Source: Gyrodactylus bullatarudis | Lineage: Eukaryota; Platyhelminthes; Monogenea; Gyrodactylidea; Gyrodactylidae | Direction of reading: 5' to 3' | Length of the DNA stretch: 64,000 nucleotides | Assembly: GCA_012064415.1 (NCBI GenBank) | Contig: SSNU01000244.1 | Coordinates: 310,001-374,000, forward strand | Shown: in pieces, positions 24,192 through 41,338 of the stretch | How the letters are laid out: each line of letters starts with the position of its first letter | How positions within the stretch are numbered: position 1 is the stretch's first letter | Notes under the pieces: model-generated | What the model saw: the letters and a program-made list of their open reading frames with translations, nothing else | What the model was told of the DNA's origin: nothing | Databases searched by the model: none | Translations under genes and position numbers: made by a program

Positions 24192-25833
24192 CTAATTGGG
24201 AGATGGCATTATTTTGAGAATTTCAAATGCCTGCTTCTCTAGGGTCTCTCTGGAAGGAATTTTTTGTTGAGTATTCTAATAGTTTTCAATAGACTCTGCT
24301 ACTCACCTATGGTCTGGATGGGCAATATTGATGAGAGCATGAGCTCGTTGACTGAGCGTCTTACCAAACAAGTAGGCTATACCATGTTCAGTTACAACAT
24401 AGTGGACATGAGCTCGAGTGCATACAACACCACCGCCAGGCTTTAGAGTGGGAACTATTTTTGTTTCATTCTTTTTTGTTACTGATGGCAGGGCAATGAT
24501 AGGCTTTCCCTTGCCGTCTTCACAGATGGCCGCTCCACGGATGAAATCCAACTGACCACCAAAACCTGTTTAAATATTGAAAGTTTTGCTACTTTGAGAA
24601 AACAGACAGAGTTCATCATTGCATTATAGTGCAATCATTTGAAAAAAGAATAAATTGAATAACGAAATAATCGATGCAATTAATTAATGAGTTGGTGACG
24701 TTAGAAAAGGAATTGAACCAAATTAAGAATCGCATACCTGAATAAATTCTTGGTCCAATTGAGTCACTGCATACCTGACCGGTGAGATCAACCTCGATGC
24801 AAGAGTTGATGGCGGTTACTTTGGGGTTCTGAGCGACCACAACAGGATTATTAACCCAGGCAATATCTCTCATTTCCACAAGGGGATTATTGTCCATAAA
24901 GTCAAAGGTTTTGTTCGTTCCCATTACGAAACTGGAGATGATTTTTCCCTGGCCCAACTTCTTTTTTGCATTTGTAATGGCTCCTTTACCGACCAAGTCC
25001 ACTAAGCCATCGCTAAACATTTCCGTGTGAATACCTAGATCCTTGTGATTACTCAATTGGCTAAGGACGGCATCTGGAATGGAACCGATTCCCATTTGAA
25101 GGGTGGCCCCATCGACAACCAAATTCTCGGCGATATTCTTGCCGATTTGCATCTCTACTTCATTAATTGGTTTGATTTTCATTTGATGCAATGGCATATT
25201 ACCCTTCATGACGTAATTTACGTGACTTGTATGAATGCTAGCGTCACCACGCGTCAGAGGAAGATGACTATTAGATTGGGCAACAATGCACTTGGCATTT
25301 TGGCAAGCAGCTCTTGTTACATCAATGCTAGGTCCGAGGGAGCTGAAGCCATGACGATCCGGAGGGCTGATACTAATCAAAGCCAAATCTAATTCAATAT
25401 GACCCTCCCGAAAGAGTGAAGGAATTTGACTTAGGAATATGGGAACATAATCAGCTCTTCCTTCATTAATTGCTTTACGACAATGACTGCCAGTGAACAA
25501 TGACACAGATCGAAATATTCCCTCATCTTCGGGTCTATTAAAGTAGTACTCTCCCTCAGTATGGATATGATAAACTTTAATATCTCTTAAATTGTTCTTT
25601 TTTACATAATTGTAAAATTTTTCAGCAATTAAAGAGGGAGTTGCAGCAGCACCCTGGATAAAAACCTTTGATCCACTCTTTATCGATTGAAAAGCTTCGT
25701 CAGGATTGTCGGTTTCTTTAGCCGAAACACCAGGGATAGGGTAAAAGGGCTCATGACGCTCATAAATGGATGAAAAGGAGCGAAATGAACTAATTTTGGG
25801 AAGGGAAAATCTACCAACTAGATTTCTTAACAT
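24192..25833 (-). CDS. ASCT: Mitochondrial acetate:succinate CoA-transferase (acetyl-CoA hydrolase/transferase family)
   Basis: Family enzymes move CoA between acetyl-CoA and an acid such as succinate. In parasitic flatworms the mitochondrial form makes acetate, an end product of anaerobic energy metabolism. Exons (minus strand) 24738-25833, 24307-24565 and 24192-24249 join in frame to 470 residues, the family's usual length. The N-terminus (MLRNLVGRFSLPKISSFRSF) is basic, Ser-rich and free of acidic residues: a likely mitochondrial presequence. The core includes LQMGIGSIPDAVL (about 246-257), GIHTEMFSDGLVDL with the expected catalytic Glu at 271, and SGFGGQLDF created exactly by the first splice. 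The last 58-nt exon supplies the usual tail LEKQAFEILKIMPS. It is divergent from NELF-E with 168 bp between start codons. The family is certain. The substrate choice (ASCT versus 4-hydroxybutyrate CoA-transferase) is inferred. Confidence 0.9.
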
Positions 25834-26001
25834 TGTTTTGAAATTGTAGAATAATATTTAACTGACAAAAACAATCAGATCATTTTCAATTGTTTCATTA
25901 ACCAAAAGTTTTAAAATATTTGTGAAAAAGTTCAACTCAATTTCAGAATGAACGATGATGACAAGTAATTTTTGCCATTCTTATTTCATATTCTAGAATA
26001 T
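25834..26001. promoter_or_regulatory. Putative bidirectional promoter, ASCT / NELF-E
   Basis: The 168 bp between two divergent start codons must hold both 5' UTRs and both promoters unless either gene has an unseen 5' exon. No core motif was identified. Confidence 0.35.
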
Positions 26002-26947
26002 ATGATGTGGAAACCGTATATGAGCCTTGTTAGTTTTTGTATTTATTCCAATTATAGTTCTTTACAGTCTAGATCAAAAAGTTGACATTGAACTTGCTTG
26101 CCTTAGGAATATTTCATCTTTAAAGCAAATGGTATTTTTAGTATACTTGATTCTTTCAGCGCAAAGTTCTCCAGGATCTCAATCAGAAAATTCAGTTCAA
26201 GAAAACTCGCGAAGATGACTCAAAGGTTTGCAAAAGAGTCATGAGCAACGATAAGGCTAAAGAAGAAGCTGCTAAACTTCTCAAGTCTGGAGTTATCTCA
26301 ATTAAGAATGAGCAACGACAAACATTTAAGCGGCGTAATAAAGAAAATGATAGCCTTGATGAGTCTCAGACACCTGCCTATAAGCCAAACGATCCCATTA
26401 AAGAAATTGAGCCAGCTGTCAAAAGGGAAAAATTGCACCATGAATCATCAGAGACTTCTCAGGTGATCCATGAATCTCCTCGCAAGAGTTACTCTTCTCA
26501 AAATTCTCTTCATCATTCAAATGCAAGCAGTTCCAGGCAAAATCCTAACCACATGCAGAACAAAATCAATACCTGCATCTATGTAAAATCGGAGAAGGTC
26601 CTTAGTGAAACTATGCTGATGGAAAAGTTTGAAGAATTCGGCACAATCAAGAAGAAGAGCAATATGAAAGGTCTCAAGTGAGTCTACTCAAAGCATTTGG
26701 CAATTAATAAAGTTGACAAAGTTTTTAATTTTTGCCTAGTTACGCCTACATTACCTATGCAACACGCGAAGAGGGCCAAATTGCCATTCAAGAGATGAAT
26801 GGAGAAATTCTAGATGGGGGTAAACTCTACGTTTCTTGGAGTTACTCGAGAAATTCTGATAAACGAAATTTTAACAAAACCCCCAGTCATTATTCAAAAG
26901 ATCGCAAAAATGCTGACAGAAATCTTGTCCGCTATTCAGAGGATTAG
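26002..26947 (+). CDS. NELFE: Negative elongation factor subunit E (NELF-E), RRM protein
   Basis: RNA-binding subunit of the NELF complex, which holds RNA polymerase II at promoter-proximal pauses in the nucleus. Exons 26002-26015, 26068-26131, 26160-26677 and 26740-26947 join to 267 residues; introns are 52, 28 and 62 nt. Residues 1-80 match the NELF-E N-terminus, ending in the conserved KEEAAKLLKSGVISIK followed by FKRR. The RRM spans about 163-232, with RNP2 CIYVKS and RNP1 NYAYITYAT (completed by the last splice). The C-terminus VRYSED corresponds to the IVYSDD tail of animal NELF-E. The Arg-Asp repeat tract of the vertebrate protein is absent. AATAAA motifs at 26948-26953 and 26962-26967. 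The 14-nt first exon is inferred from phase and splice sites and is the least certain part. Confidence 0.85.
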
Positions 26948-27030
26948 AATAAACAACTTTGAATAAAAAACCTTTAGTCTCTTTTCTTTAATTAGGGTAA
27001 AGTTTTTGCTGAAAAAAAGTTTCTCATCTT

Positions 27031-27049
27031 TTCTATTTTTCCATCACAG
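27031..27049 (+). other. Probable trans-splice acceptor for the TMEM223-like gene
   Basis: A pyrimidine-rich tract ending CAG lies about 100 nt after the NELF-E stop codon. No donor or ATG-bearing exon precedes it, while an open frame starts immediately after it. Confidence 0.55.
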
Positions 27050-27757
27050 AATAGATTGGCGTCTATTGGCAAGAGTCTGTCCCTCGACAAGAGACTATAT
27101 GAATTTCAAAACATTTACATTCGCAATCAGTCCTCATTCTACAAGGGATTCTCATTCTTGTTCATATCTCAGGGATGTATATGGTCAACCCTGGCGTATC
27201 ACGAATCGATCAGTCCAAACAATCCAATGAAGAGTATAGCCGAGAGCATGCTAAGGTATTCTGAGAAAATCGAAAAGAGATTCGAGACCAAATTCGAATT
27301 CCTCGCTCCCTTGGTAAGTAGGCTGGAGTCAATTTCTAAGGCAGAGTTCAACAGAGTTGAGACCCCCCAGCAAACTAATAAATTTCTACAATCTTTTCAA
27401 AGTACACAAAACTTGAGACAATACTCGTGGTTAATTTACGGCTCGATTGGTATTCTTCACATAATTGCTGGCATATTAATACCCAGAATTGTTGTCACAA
27501 AAGTTATTCTCGCCACGCCAAAACAACTTGTCACTGGTTCCCAAACGCTAGAGAAGAAAATCCTCGTTGAAAAACTCAATGTCTTTGGACTGGAGGATCC
27601 CAAGCAGTTAATCCTCGATATGAAAGATACAAGATTTGTTTACAATTCCTCAAAAACATATTTGAATTTAGTCAATAAGAATACAATTTTCAAATACATT
27701 ATCGATTTGAAAAATGGCCAGGTAGATGAAAAATTGAATAATTTTATTGAAAAATAG
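27050..27757 (+). CDS. TMEM223: TMEM223-like mitochondrial membrane protein, probably trans-spliced
   Basis: The open frame runs without introns from the acceptor at 27050 (first codons N-R-L-A-S-I) to TAG at 27755-27757, 235 codons. No in-frame ATG occurs before a Met about 58 codons in, which is past the first conserved region. Flatworm spliced leaders end in AUG, and an AUG joined at 27050 would be in frame. Recognisable TMEM223 features are an N-terminal LYEFQN...GFSFLFISQGCIWSTLAY segment (first membrane helix) and a second helix, WLIYGSIGILHIIAGILI. TMEM223 is a mitochondrial inner-membrane protein linked to cytochrome c oxidase assembly; that role is taken from the family. It lies in the same direction as NELF-E, 102 nt beyond its stop, suggesting one polycistronic unit. 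The spacer between the helices is longer than in vertebrates. Confidence 0.65.
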   Translation, partial: NRLASIGKSLSLDKRLYEFQNIYIRNQSSFYKGFSFLFISQGCIWSTLAYHESISPNNPMKSIAESMLRYSEKIEKRFETKFEFLAPLVSRLESISKAEFNRVETPQQTNKFLQSFQSTQNLRQYSWLIYGSIGILHIIAGILIPRIVVTKVILATPKQLVTGSQTLEKKILVEKLNVFGLEDPKQLILDMKDTRFVYNSSKTYLNLVNKNTIFKYIIDLKNGQVDEKLNNFIEK

Positions 27758-27800
27758 AAGCCAAATCAGTACAAAAATATCTATACAATTTTCTATGTTT

Positions 27801-28277
27801 TCACACTCGTCTGCCCAATTTAGCCAGGGAAGATTTGAACTCTTGGAAGCTGTTGAATTCTGATTTTTTCTTTTGAACTGTTGAGGCTTGACTGTTACAA
27901 TCTGAGACGGTTTCGGAACTGCGAAACTCTGAAGTGTGAGGAGTATCGACATACGATGTACTAGAAGATTTGATGCTTTCATTTAGGGAAGCCTTGTTGG
28001 AATCATTCAAGTATCGACTCAAGAGATAGGAGTTATCTGTTTGGGCAATCTGTTGCTTATCTTCAGCTTCTAATATTTTATCCAGGAAATCATCGTTCAT
28101 AATATCCCCTTCAATGTTTGCATTTATCAACTTTGGAAGCGCTAGAGGATCATCATAGGGATAAAGGCATTCTTTATTGGAGCAGGCATATAAATTCGAT
28201 TGACCTATTTTGAATAGAGCACCATCTCGATGGAGCTGTAGGCAATTAGGACAAGTATTCTGAGAGTCTTGGTCCAT
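27801..28277 (-). CDS. Small protein with N-terminal four-cysteine zinc motif (USPL1-like N-terminus?)
   Basis: Intronless, 158 residues. Near the N-terminus four cysteines form CPNC...ACSNKEC (C9, C12, C32, C37), followed by LYPYDDPLALPKLI. The spacing and the C-x-YP-x-(D/L) context resemble the N-terminal zinc-binding region of the SUMO isopeptidase USPL1 (CPxC...C...CxYPL). The USPL1 protease domain is absent, so this may be a truncated relative or share only the zinc motif. The rest is Ser/Thr/Asn-rich and probably disordered, ending in a basic KSSLAKLGRRV. It converges with the TMEM223-like gene (43 bp between stops) and diverges from GPR107 (124 bp between starts). Confidence 0.6.
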   Translation of the reverse strand: MDQDSQNTCPNCLQLHRDGALFKIGQSNLYACSNKECLYPYDDPLALPKLINANIEGDIMNDDFLDKILEAEDKQQIAQTDNSYLLSRYLNDSNKASLNESIKSSSTSYVDTPHTSEFRSSETVSDCNSQASTVQKKKSEFNSFQEFKSSLAKLGRRV

Positions 28278-28401
28278 TTAATTGCACAAGTCTAAATGCG
28301 AGTATGAAATCCCGCTTCAAAGCGAAGGTTTGATTTCCCACGCTAAAAGTGACGAATTTTTAAATTTTGTTTTCTTTGTTATGTCTGTTTGATATTACAA
28401 A
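28278..28401. promoter_or_regulatory. Putative bidirectional promoter, zinc-motif gene / GPR107-like gene
   Basis: Only 124 bp separate the two divergent start codons. No core element was recognised. Confidence 0.35.
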
Positions 28402-34316
<5,915 letters not shown>

Positions 34317-34542
34317 AGCACTTGGAATCGTTTCCAATCTCTTTTTGCCCTTGCCCCCGCCTCCCTGACTCAAACTACACTTATACAGTTTTCAATATTT
34401 TCCCCCATAACATTCTATGGTATAAAAAGCGACATATTCATTATGTGTACTTTGATAAAAGATATAAAATATTAAATAAAGTTTTATTTTTTAAAATATT
34501 TTATCCATTGGCATGACTACTCGTGAGTAGCTACGAAAAATA

Positions 34543-35158
34543 TCAGATTGTTAAATCTCTAGAGTAACCGAGCCCCGTCCTATCTTGGTGTCGATTCACA
34601 TAACCATCCCAGGTTATCGGAAGCAGCGTACTGGCAGGCCTCTCTTCCAGAATTTTATGGGCACTGGATAAATCCGAGTTCTGGACAATGCTATGCGTCT
34701 GACAATTTATCATTTTACTAATTGTACGAATGTGTTCTTCATGCTGGAAGTTATCTAGTTCTTCTATAAAAATGCTGGTCGTACCACTATCCAAGTCTCC
34801 ATTAAAGGAACTACACTTGTCATTTGCATAGAGCATCTCTTGTCTCGAGTCTGCAAGATGAATGCAACTCTCGTAGACAATGAACAAGACGGTTAAAATC
34901 ATGCAGATGATTATAATTGCAATAAAAGCAAAGTTTACCGGCTTAAAAGCAATACCCATAATCAATTTATCATCTTACTCCGATAAAGCGACATAATTTG
35001 ATCCTGTTACAAAGCACTTGAGTCTGTTCATCAATCTGGCATTGACTCCCGGAATAACCCATGCGGCAATCACAACTACGACCAAACGTCTGATTGTAGA
35101 AGCATTTCCCACGATTCAGACAATATCCCTCGTAACACACGAAAAGTGGACTGCTCAT
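34543..35158 (-). CDS. Small EGF-domain single-pass membrane protein
   Basis: Exons 34979-35158 and 34543-34941 (37-nt intron) join in phase 0 to 192 residues. Residues 8-40 form one EGF-like domain with six cysteines (C8, C13, C19, C29, C31, C40), including the CDCRMGYSGSQC C-terminal signature. A spacer of about 20 residues with two more cysteines leads to a strong transmembrane helix at about 61-85 (FAFIAIIIICMILTVLF). A cytoplasmic tail of about 105 residues follows. One EGF domain next to a membrane anchor is the layout of membrane-tethered EGF-receptor ligand precursors, and flatworms have EGF receptors. That function is inference. No signal peptide precedes the EGF domain; an AG (GAGGTTAG) just upstream of the ATG suggests an unseen 5' exon. 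It converges on GPR107 (226 bp between stops). Confidence 0.7.
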
Positions 35159-35441
35159 TGAACTAACCTCTCAAATCGTTGATGTTTGATATAAACTACT
35201 ATAGAAATGGTAATCTGAGCTACTAACAATCGTTTCTGTTACCTTTAGAATACAAACAAAGCCACTATTGATAATAATAAGGTCAGCTTTTCATTCGATA
35301 AGCCTATATACAAAAAGAATGAGGGTTCAACAATAACACAAAATTCAACTCTTTATCTATTGGAGAGTACTTTTTCTATCTTTGGACCCTTAAAATACAG
35401 GTTGAGATTCAAAAGAATGTCTTTAAATGTATTTTTAAAAT

Positions 35442-38400
35442 TCACTTTTTATTCAACTTATTTAAAGACATACTGAGTGAGGGACCCTGATTATCGGAAA
35501 GAGTAGGTCTAGGAATTACGTTTATAGCAGAGTTAATTGGAGCCTTGGAGATTTGCCTGTTGGCACTGTGCCGTAAGGAAAATGCACGATTCATTGACGT
35601 CTTTGTGAGAGAGGAATCTCTCGGCCGGTTTATATTCTGGCCGCTGAGGGGACGTGATTTTGAGGTGTTTGAGCTCTGAGGTCCCGACATTGACTGAACA
35701 GGGGTATGCTTTGATTTACTGGGACGAGGTATGGAAATTATTCGTGGAGTATTTTCATCAACGTCTCGTTTCGGTCGAAGTCTGAAAAAATAATCAAGTC
35801 TTTTAAACAATTCAGTGAAAAAACACCTTTGAATAAAGCTGACACATCAGTGGAAAAAAACGCTAGGCTTGGCATCAGATTTGCAACTTACGAGTTTTGT
35901 GGCGGTCTGAATTTATTCGAATTGATTCCCTCTTCAGCCTGATTTTTCGGCCCAATTATGAAAATATTCCGATCCACTGGTATTCCTTTAAACCGAGATA
36001 AAAATAGGCATAATTTTCAAAGATTAATTATGAGTAGACCTTAATTTTTACATACTTTGTTCTATATCGAACAAGATTGGCTCTATCAGGAGGTTATAGA
36101 CTTGTCTGGTACAATTCTTTGACTCATGCGTTGCCTTTGCTAGCCAACCGTTTATTGTGTAGAAGGCGTGAAACTTGATTATTTCATGTGATATAACTTC
36201 ATTCCAAAACACAGCAAGCCATCTAAATAAGAGCAAAAACTCCATGATACATTTTCTCGTAATCGTAATTTGGGGGTGTCTCACTTGATGAATTTTGCAA
36301 TCAAATTTTTTTCAGTCTGTTCATGATACGTTTCCGATGTGAACCAAGGCAGACATTTGTCAAACATGATAGTCAACTGTTTCTCTAGATTCAGCAAGGG
36401 TTCGTAGATCATTTCCCAAAGTTTAAGGATCTTCGACAGGACCAGACATTCACAAACTGAGGACTCTGTTCGTTCCTTATCGGCCCTTCTCCACTAAAAA
36501 TTTTGAAACATTTATTAAATCTCATGAGGAATGTTTCCAATGATGAGTATACTCAAAATAAAGTCCATATTTGTGAAATAACTGAGATCATCTGCTTTAT
36601 TTTCAACTTAATGATACCCATCTATGCAGAATTATTTCCCAGTTTTTTATGCTTGTACTTAACTCACTTCATAATCCAGTGGATTATCTGCTCAAAATCG
36701 ATAACTAGTTAATTTTAGTCTAATTTAAGAAAGAACATTGCTAGAGATAGGAATTAAAATTCATTCCAACCAGATCTAAAGCCAATGTTAATAATGTAGA
36801 TGATGAGAATGTACAGAAATTTCTTCATATATTCTTCAGGAACAAAATTATATTTTGAATCTTGTCTTGAAATGTGCCCATGAGTTGATTAGATTTTGAA
36901 AAGATTAAATCCAAGACCTTTTTTGAGCTTAAAATTCATCGTGTTTTCGAAGATATGAGGCAATTAGGACCACCTACCATTCTCTTAATATGATTCCAGC
37001 TGATCAACTTGTAAATGGTAGCATGTACAAGGGACTCGCTGACATAGACCATGGGGAATTTAGGGAAGTTGTACTTTTCAATGTCCTCTGTCTCTTCGAC
37101 ACGGATTGAGTCGACAGTGGAAAAGAATTTATTCCTCATTGTAAACGGAGAGGTTGATGCGAATACAGACTGCCGGCTATTGGGAACTATAATGGTGACA
37201 TGGATTTGTGTTGACGAGAAGTAATACTTTTGTCCTTTGTCTAAAAGTAAAGCGATGAGATTAGATACATTAGACAGGCTTTATACATTTTTTTCCTTCT
37301 CGACTTTTTCTATCTTCTATGATATGATGATGGGAATTTATGATAAAATTTATTTAAATAAACTTACTTTGATTGTCTTCACACGCCTTTTTCAGTGGTA
37401 CCAATGGATAACCAATGGCTGAGAATACCAATGATGACCCAACAAATTTTGGATCATTTTATACGGATTTATAATTCTTAACGTTGAAAAATTTGGCTGA
37501 TTTCAAAGTGAGATAGTGATCAAAAGTTGATTTTTAGGATCATGAATCAGATTTTAGGAATCATCGTGTGAAAATCGAATTTTGATTTATTGATCATTTT
37601 CACTACTTGAAAATCGATAAAATTTTGATGATGCAAAATCCTTGAAAAATCAACTTCAAATCAATCTCTGATCAGCAATCGAGAAAAAAACTTTGAATTT
37701 TGCTGATATATCTTATCTTGAAAATCACTGAATATTTGAATTTTTCAAGCATCCTGATTGGTCAAGAAGTGATAACTTATAATTTAAGCCAATCAGATTA
37801 CGAGTTTTCTCTTTTTAACCAATCAGGATGCTGAACGAATTCAAAATTTCAGTGGCTTTACAAGAAAATTTTTCAGCGAAATTAAAATCTTTCTTCTTCT
37901 AAACTTGAGATCAGGTCATAACATAACTTGTAGAATTGAATCATGTTAGATATTTTAAGTCGAAGAAATTTCCCATAATCCCTAATGACAGGTGTTTTAT
38001 TAAAATTCATTCATGTTTAGAGTAATATACTCTTGACACATATATATAGGAATATTGCTCCACTAGACTAAATAGATTAGCTATTGAGTACTCATTGTAA
38101 ATGATTATTAGGGAGGTAAGAGAATGGTGTAAAGGTTTTGTGCGTGTGTATAGAGGTAATTTCAGATCTTCAACCAGAGTTAAATTTAACGTGGTAAGTC
38201 ATTGCACTTAGTATCAATTCAATGTTGATTGCATCTTGAATCTTTTCTTTATGAGCATACAGATAGACTTACATTCAAAAGAGTCCAAATTGAACAAGAG
38301 AAAGTTGAGTATATCCTCCAATTCTTCAAGATCAGCATTCGGCTTAGTTAGGTCCGGATCCAATTCTGAGGACCAATGTATCAAGAGTATGAGACGAGAC

Positions 38401-38907
38401 TCCTCATCACCCCAATCGACTTTTTTCTCTGTTATGAGAATTTCTAAACAAATAGTGTGTGGCATCACTATTATATAGAGCTAATATTCAAGGAATAGCT
38501 TAATTTTGGCCAGGTTTTTTCAGAAATTTTCCTTAATTTTAACAAAGAGTTTTTTCATGTCTCAACTACTTAGTTGGCTAGCTTTACAAATATGAATCCA
38601 TTTTTTGATTCTGGGCCAAAGGGATATAAGCTATCTGCAGACAGAACAGAGTCATTTTGGTCGAAGAAAACATATCCCCATGAATAAAGCTCGGTAATTT
38701 CTGAATGAAAAATGCCAAAAATTTCTTATCTCACACGGTTTGGGTATAATTTGGTAAAATTTAATCAAGTGATATTTGTAAAAGTTGAAATTAATCATCA
38801 TTTCAAGACTCACTTTCATCTATGAGGAATTCTATAATTCCCTCTGAGCTTACTGCAATAACGTTGGTTAGGTAATAAAATTGTTCCTTATGATTTGTCA
38901 GCTGATC
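35442..38907 (-). CDS. Unidentified multi-exon protein (5' end not found)
   Basis: Seven exons on the minus strand join in consistent phase to 456 residues plus stop: 38814-38907, 38273-38443, 36978-37240, 36285-36493, 36056-36255 (after a 29-nt intron), 35892-35985 and 35442-35781. The first visible exon begins after an AG with DQLTNHKEQFYYLT, so at least one upstream exon is missing. The body is a well-packed, mostly helical globular sequence (for example EELEDILNFLLFNL and FNLDSFEYKGQKYY, formed across a splice). The last 115 residues are basic and Ser/Pro-rich (IPRPSKSKHTPVQ). I recognise no domain and propose no function. The TTAA-flanked transposon begins about 200 bp upstream of the first exon found and may lie inside a 5' intron. 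Open frames at 36936-37139, 36048-36284 and 38214-38468 are parts of these exons. Confidence 0.65.
37500..37870. repeat. Repeat-rich intron segment with CCAAT-type inverted repeat
   Basis: GCATCCTGATTGGT (near 37750) is repeated inverted as ACCAATCAGGATGC (near 37818) around a short loop. Upstream are several local direct repeats of GATTTT/ATCGA type. It lies in the intron 37241-38272 of the unidentified minus-strand gene. Confidence 0.45.
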
Positions 38908-39110
38908 CTATCATAACAGAAAAAGTTTCAATTTTTAATGGAAATTGCGTCTCCCTAATACCACAAGATTCTTCCGAGTTTTCCGAGGATTCAAAAAATA
39001 TATCCTCTTACAACACTGCTGAATCAACAGTGTTGATCCTTTCCTAAGTTAGACGATTTTTGAAAACAAAACCCATTATATATTAGGCCAGAGTTTAGAG
39101 GAATAATTAA

Positions 39111-41338
39111 CCCTTTAAGCCCCAGTGGATCATGTATAATATACATTGTATTTGGGACAGGTTACTTTCTCAAGCCATAATCATGTTTTAAAGAAACTAA
39201 AAATAGTTTATTGACCACTTTTCTGAAAGAAGAACTAGTATTCAAGCTACAATATTTAATTGAAAAGTTTTAAAAAGGACTTGTTTTTAAAAAAATATTA
39301 AAATTTCCTTAAAAATATAAAAAACGTTTTTTTGTAAATCCACTTACATCGATCGAAGAGAAAAAAGAAAGAAACCTTATCCGTAAAATTCAAATATATT
39401 AAACGGAACAATGGCAAGAAATTAAGACAAAAATCGAAAAAAATCTTAAATAGGGCAAATAAATCGCAGTTTTATTCTTAAAAATAAAAAATTTTCTTAA
39501 TTAAGTGTTCATTCAATCTTGTTGGCATATAGAATAAAATATTTTTCTATATTTTCGTCCTTGAATAAAAGTACTTCGTATAAAAGTACTTCAATTGGGA
39601 AAAACATCTTTCGACATCTGCGGAAGTCAGATTGCAGCCTAACAATAGATTATGCTCAATCGGACTGATGTTGTCATCTTCCATCTGAATTATTCTGCTA
39701 GCGTCATTTACATCGAGTCTACTTTTCAAATATTAACGTATTTTCAAAGGATCCTCTTTAAAATCTAGATTATGGAGTATTTCAAGTCCCTTCCTTAATG
39801 TAGTTTTACGATTTTCCATTTCTTTAATTGACCCAACAAGCGGCATGTAGCATCGTTGAATCATCCTTTGTCAGGTTATTGTCTGCCAGTCCCGTTTTTA
39901 CATTTTTCATAATCACACCGTCTTCGTTTTCTCCAGAAAAAATCTTTTTAACAGCAGGAAGATTTTCACAATAGTACTCGACAGCTTCCAACCATGTTCC
40001 CCATCTTGTTGGAATTGGAGTCGGAGGCCTTTTAATTTCTGAGAACATATCTCTTCGAGATCTATTTTTTACCGTTGCCGCCTTAATCGAAGAAATCAAC
40101 TTGTCAACATTTCCAAGTGATCCCATCGATTCCTTAACTAGCATGGAGCAATTATGGAGAACCTGCGCAAAACATGTAACATGGAAAAGTTTTGGATATT
40201 CCATCTTGAGGTACCTTATGGCCTTGATCATGTAGCTTGCCGCGTCAGAAAGGATCAAGAGCAGATTTTCTTTTTCAATTTTATAATCATCCACAACTCT
40301 CTTCACGGATGAAACAATAAATTCATAGTTGAGTTTTTCCTTAACCTCAACAATATCGCATACAAAGGTGTTTTCTGGCTTTTCAAGGGATCCAATCAGT
40401 ATTGCACAAATTGACTTTTCATTAACTCTGCTTTCATCAACTTGAATAAAAATCTTCTTTTCATCAACTTACTCTTGAAAACGATTTTTTTCTGAATCGA
40501 AAAATTTATCCAAATGATTTCTTGCAGTTACACTTGAGCATAAATTAATGCCAAGTTCTTCAAACATCTCCTTAATTCCAGAATTATCCAGTTTGTGTAA
40601 GGGTATTCCGGCAGAGAGAAATTCTTTAGCGATAATTTTATCCACGTCTCTTCTATCCTTGAAAGATATTGATATTTGCTTGCCCGAGCGAGACATCGCA
40701 TCTTCATGTTTACTCGTCTTGATATGTTTTGTGATATATTCCAATTTTGTCCCCTTGAATGTGGCAGGGCATATTGTACATTTGACAAAACCAATCTGGA
40801 CCTTGTCGACCTTGAAAGTGCAGCCATATTCGGAAAGTAGTTTGACAACTTTTCTTGGCACAGACATTGTGAGAAATGAAAAATGAAGTAATTATCATTC
40901 TTAATCTATTAGCTGGAGCCAACAGAATTAGATACACTTACCGAAAATAGTAAGGTAAAGTCAAACCCCTGATTCGAATAGATATGAAGGATTAGCTTGG
41001 GAGAAAAGGGAAGAAAGGTGGCAACTAAATTAAAAGTGGAAAAAAATCGCAATTTTATCTTTGAAACTAAAAGGCCTAGAGAATTATTTCTTTGATATTT
41101 AGTTTAAGCAAACAGAGTTGCAATGAATATCAAAAATCGCAAATTTTCCAGCCTAATTATCACCTTTATGACGTCTTTTTAAATAGAAAAGGTTGGCCAT
41201 CTAAAAATGGTCATTTTTTGGGACAAAAACCTCTAAACTAGAGGTTGGTTTTTGAAAAAAATTGCAAAGTCGTCATCAGTATATTCTGAAACCCTACTAA
41301 ATCATATCAATCTCAGCAATGTACCTTGTCTTTAAGGG
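39111..41338 (-). pseudogene. Decayed DNA transposon with hAT/CGBP1-like transposase, flanked by TTAA
   Basis: The outer ends are TTAA|CCCTTTAAG (39107) and CTTTAAGGG|TTAA (41342), short inverted repeats in TTAA target sites. The minus-strand transposase starts at 40867. An N-terminal BED-like finger (C30, C33, H48, H54) is followed by a hAT-type core with the ILSDAASYMIKAI helix, HVTCFAQVLHNCS and TRWGTW. The C-terminal SADVERCFSQLKYF resembles the hAT dimerisation region. The frame is broken by an in-frame TAA at 40469-40471, a frameshift near 39835 and a further stop near 39735. This protein type is also the source of the CGG-repeat-binding protein CGGBP1. hAT elements normally make 8-bp duplications, so the TTAA ends do not match the protein. 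Confidence 0.75.

Noticed and set aside
27224..27757. TMEM223-like gene starting at the first in-frame ATG, about 58 codons in
   Set aside because: That start would remove the first conserved membrane helix; the open frame continues upstream exactly to a splice acceptor.
38236..38478. 80-residue plus-strand open frame
   Set aside because: The minus strand here is an exon with good splice sites and matching phase; the plus frame is its shadow.
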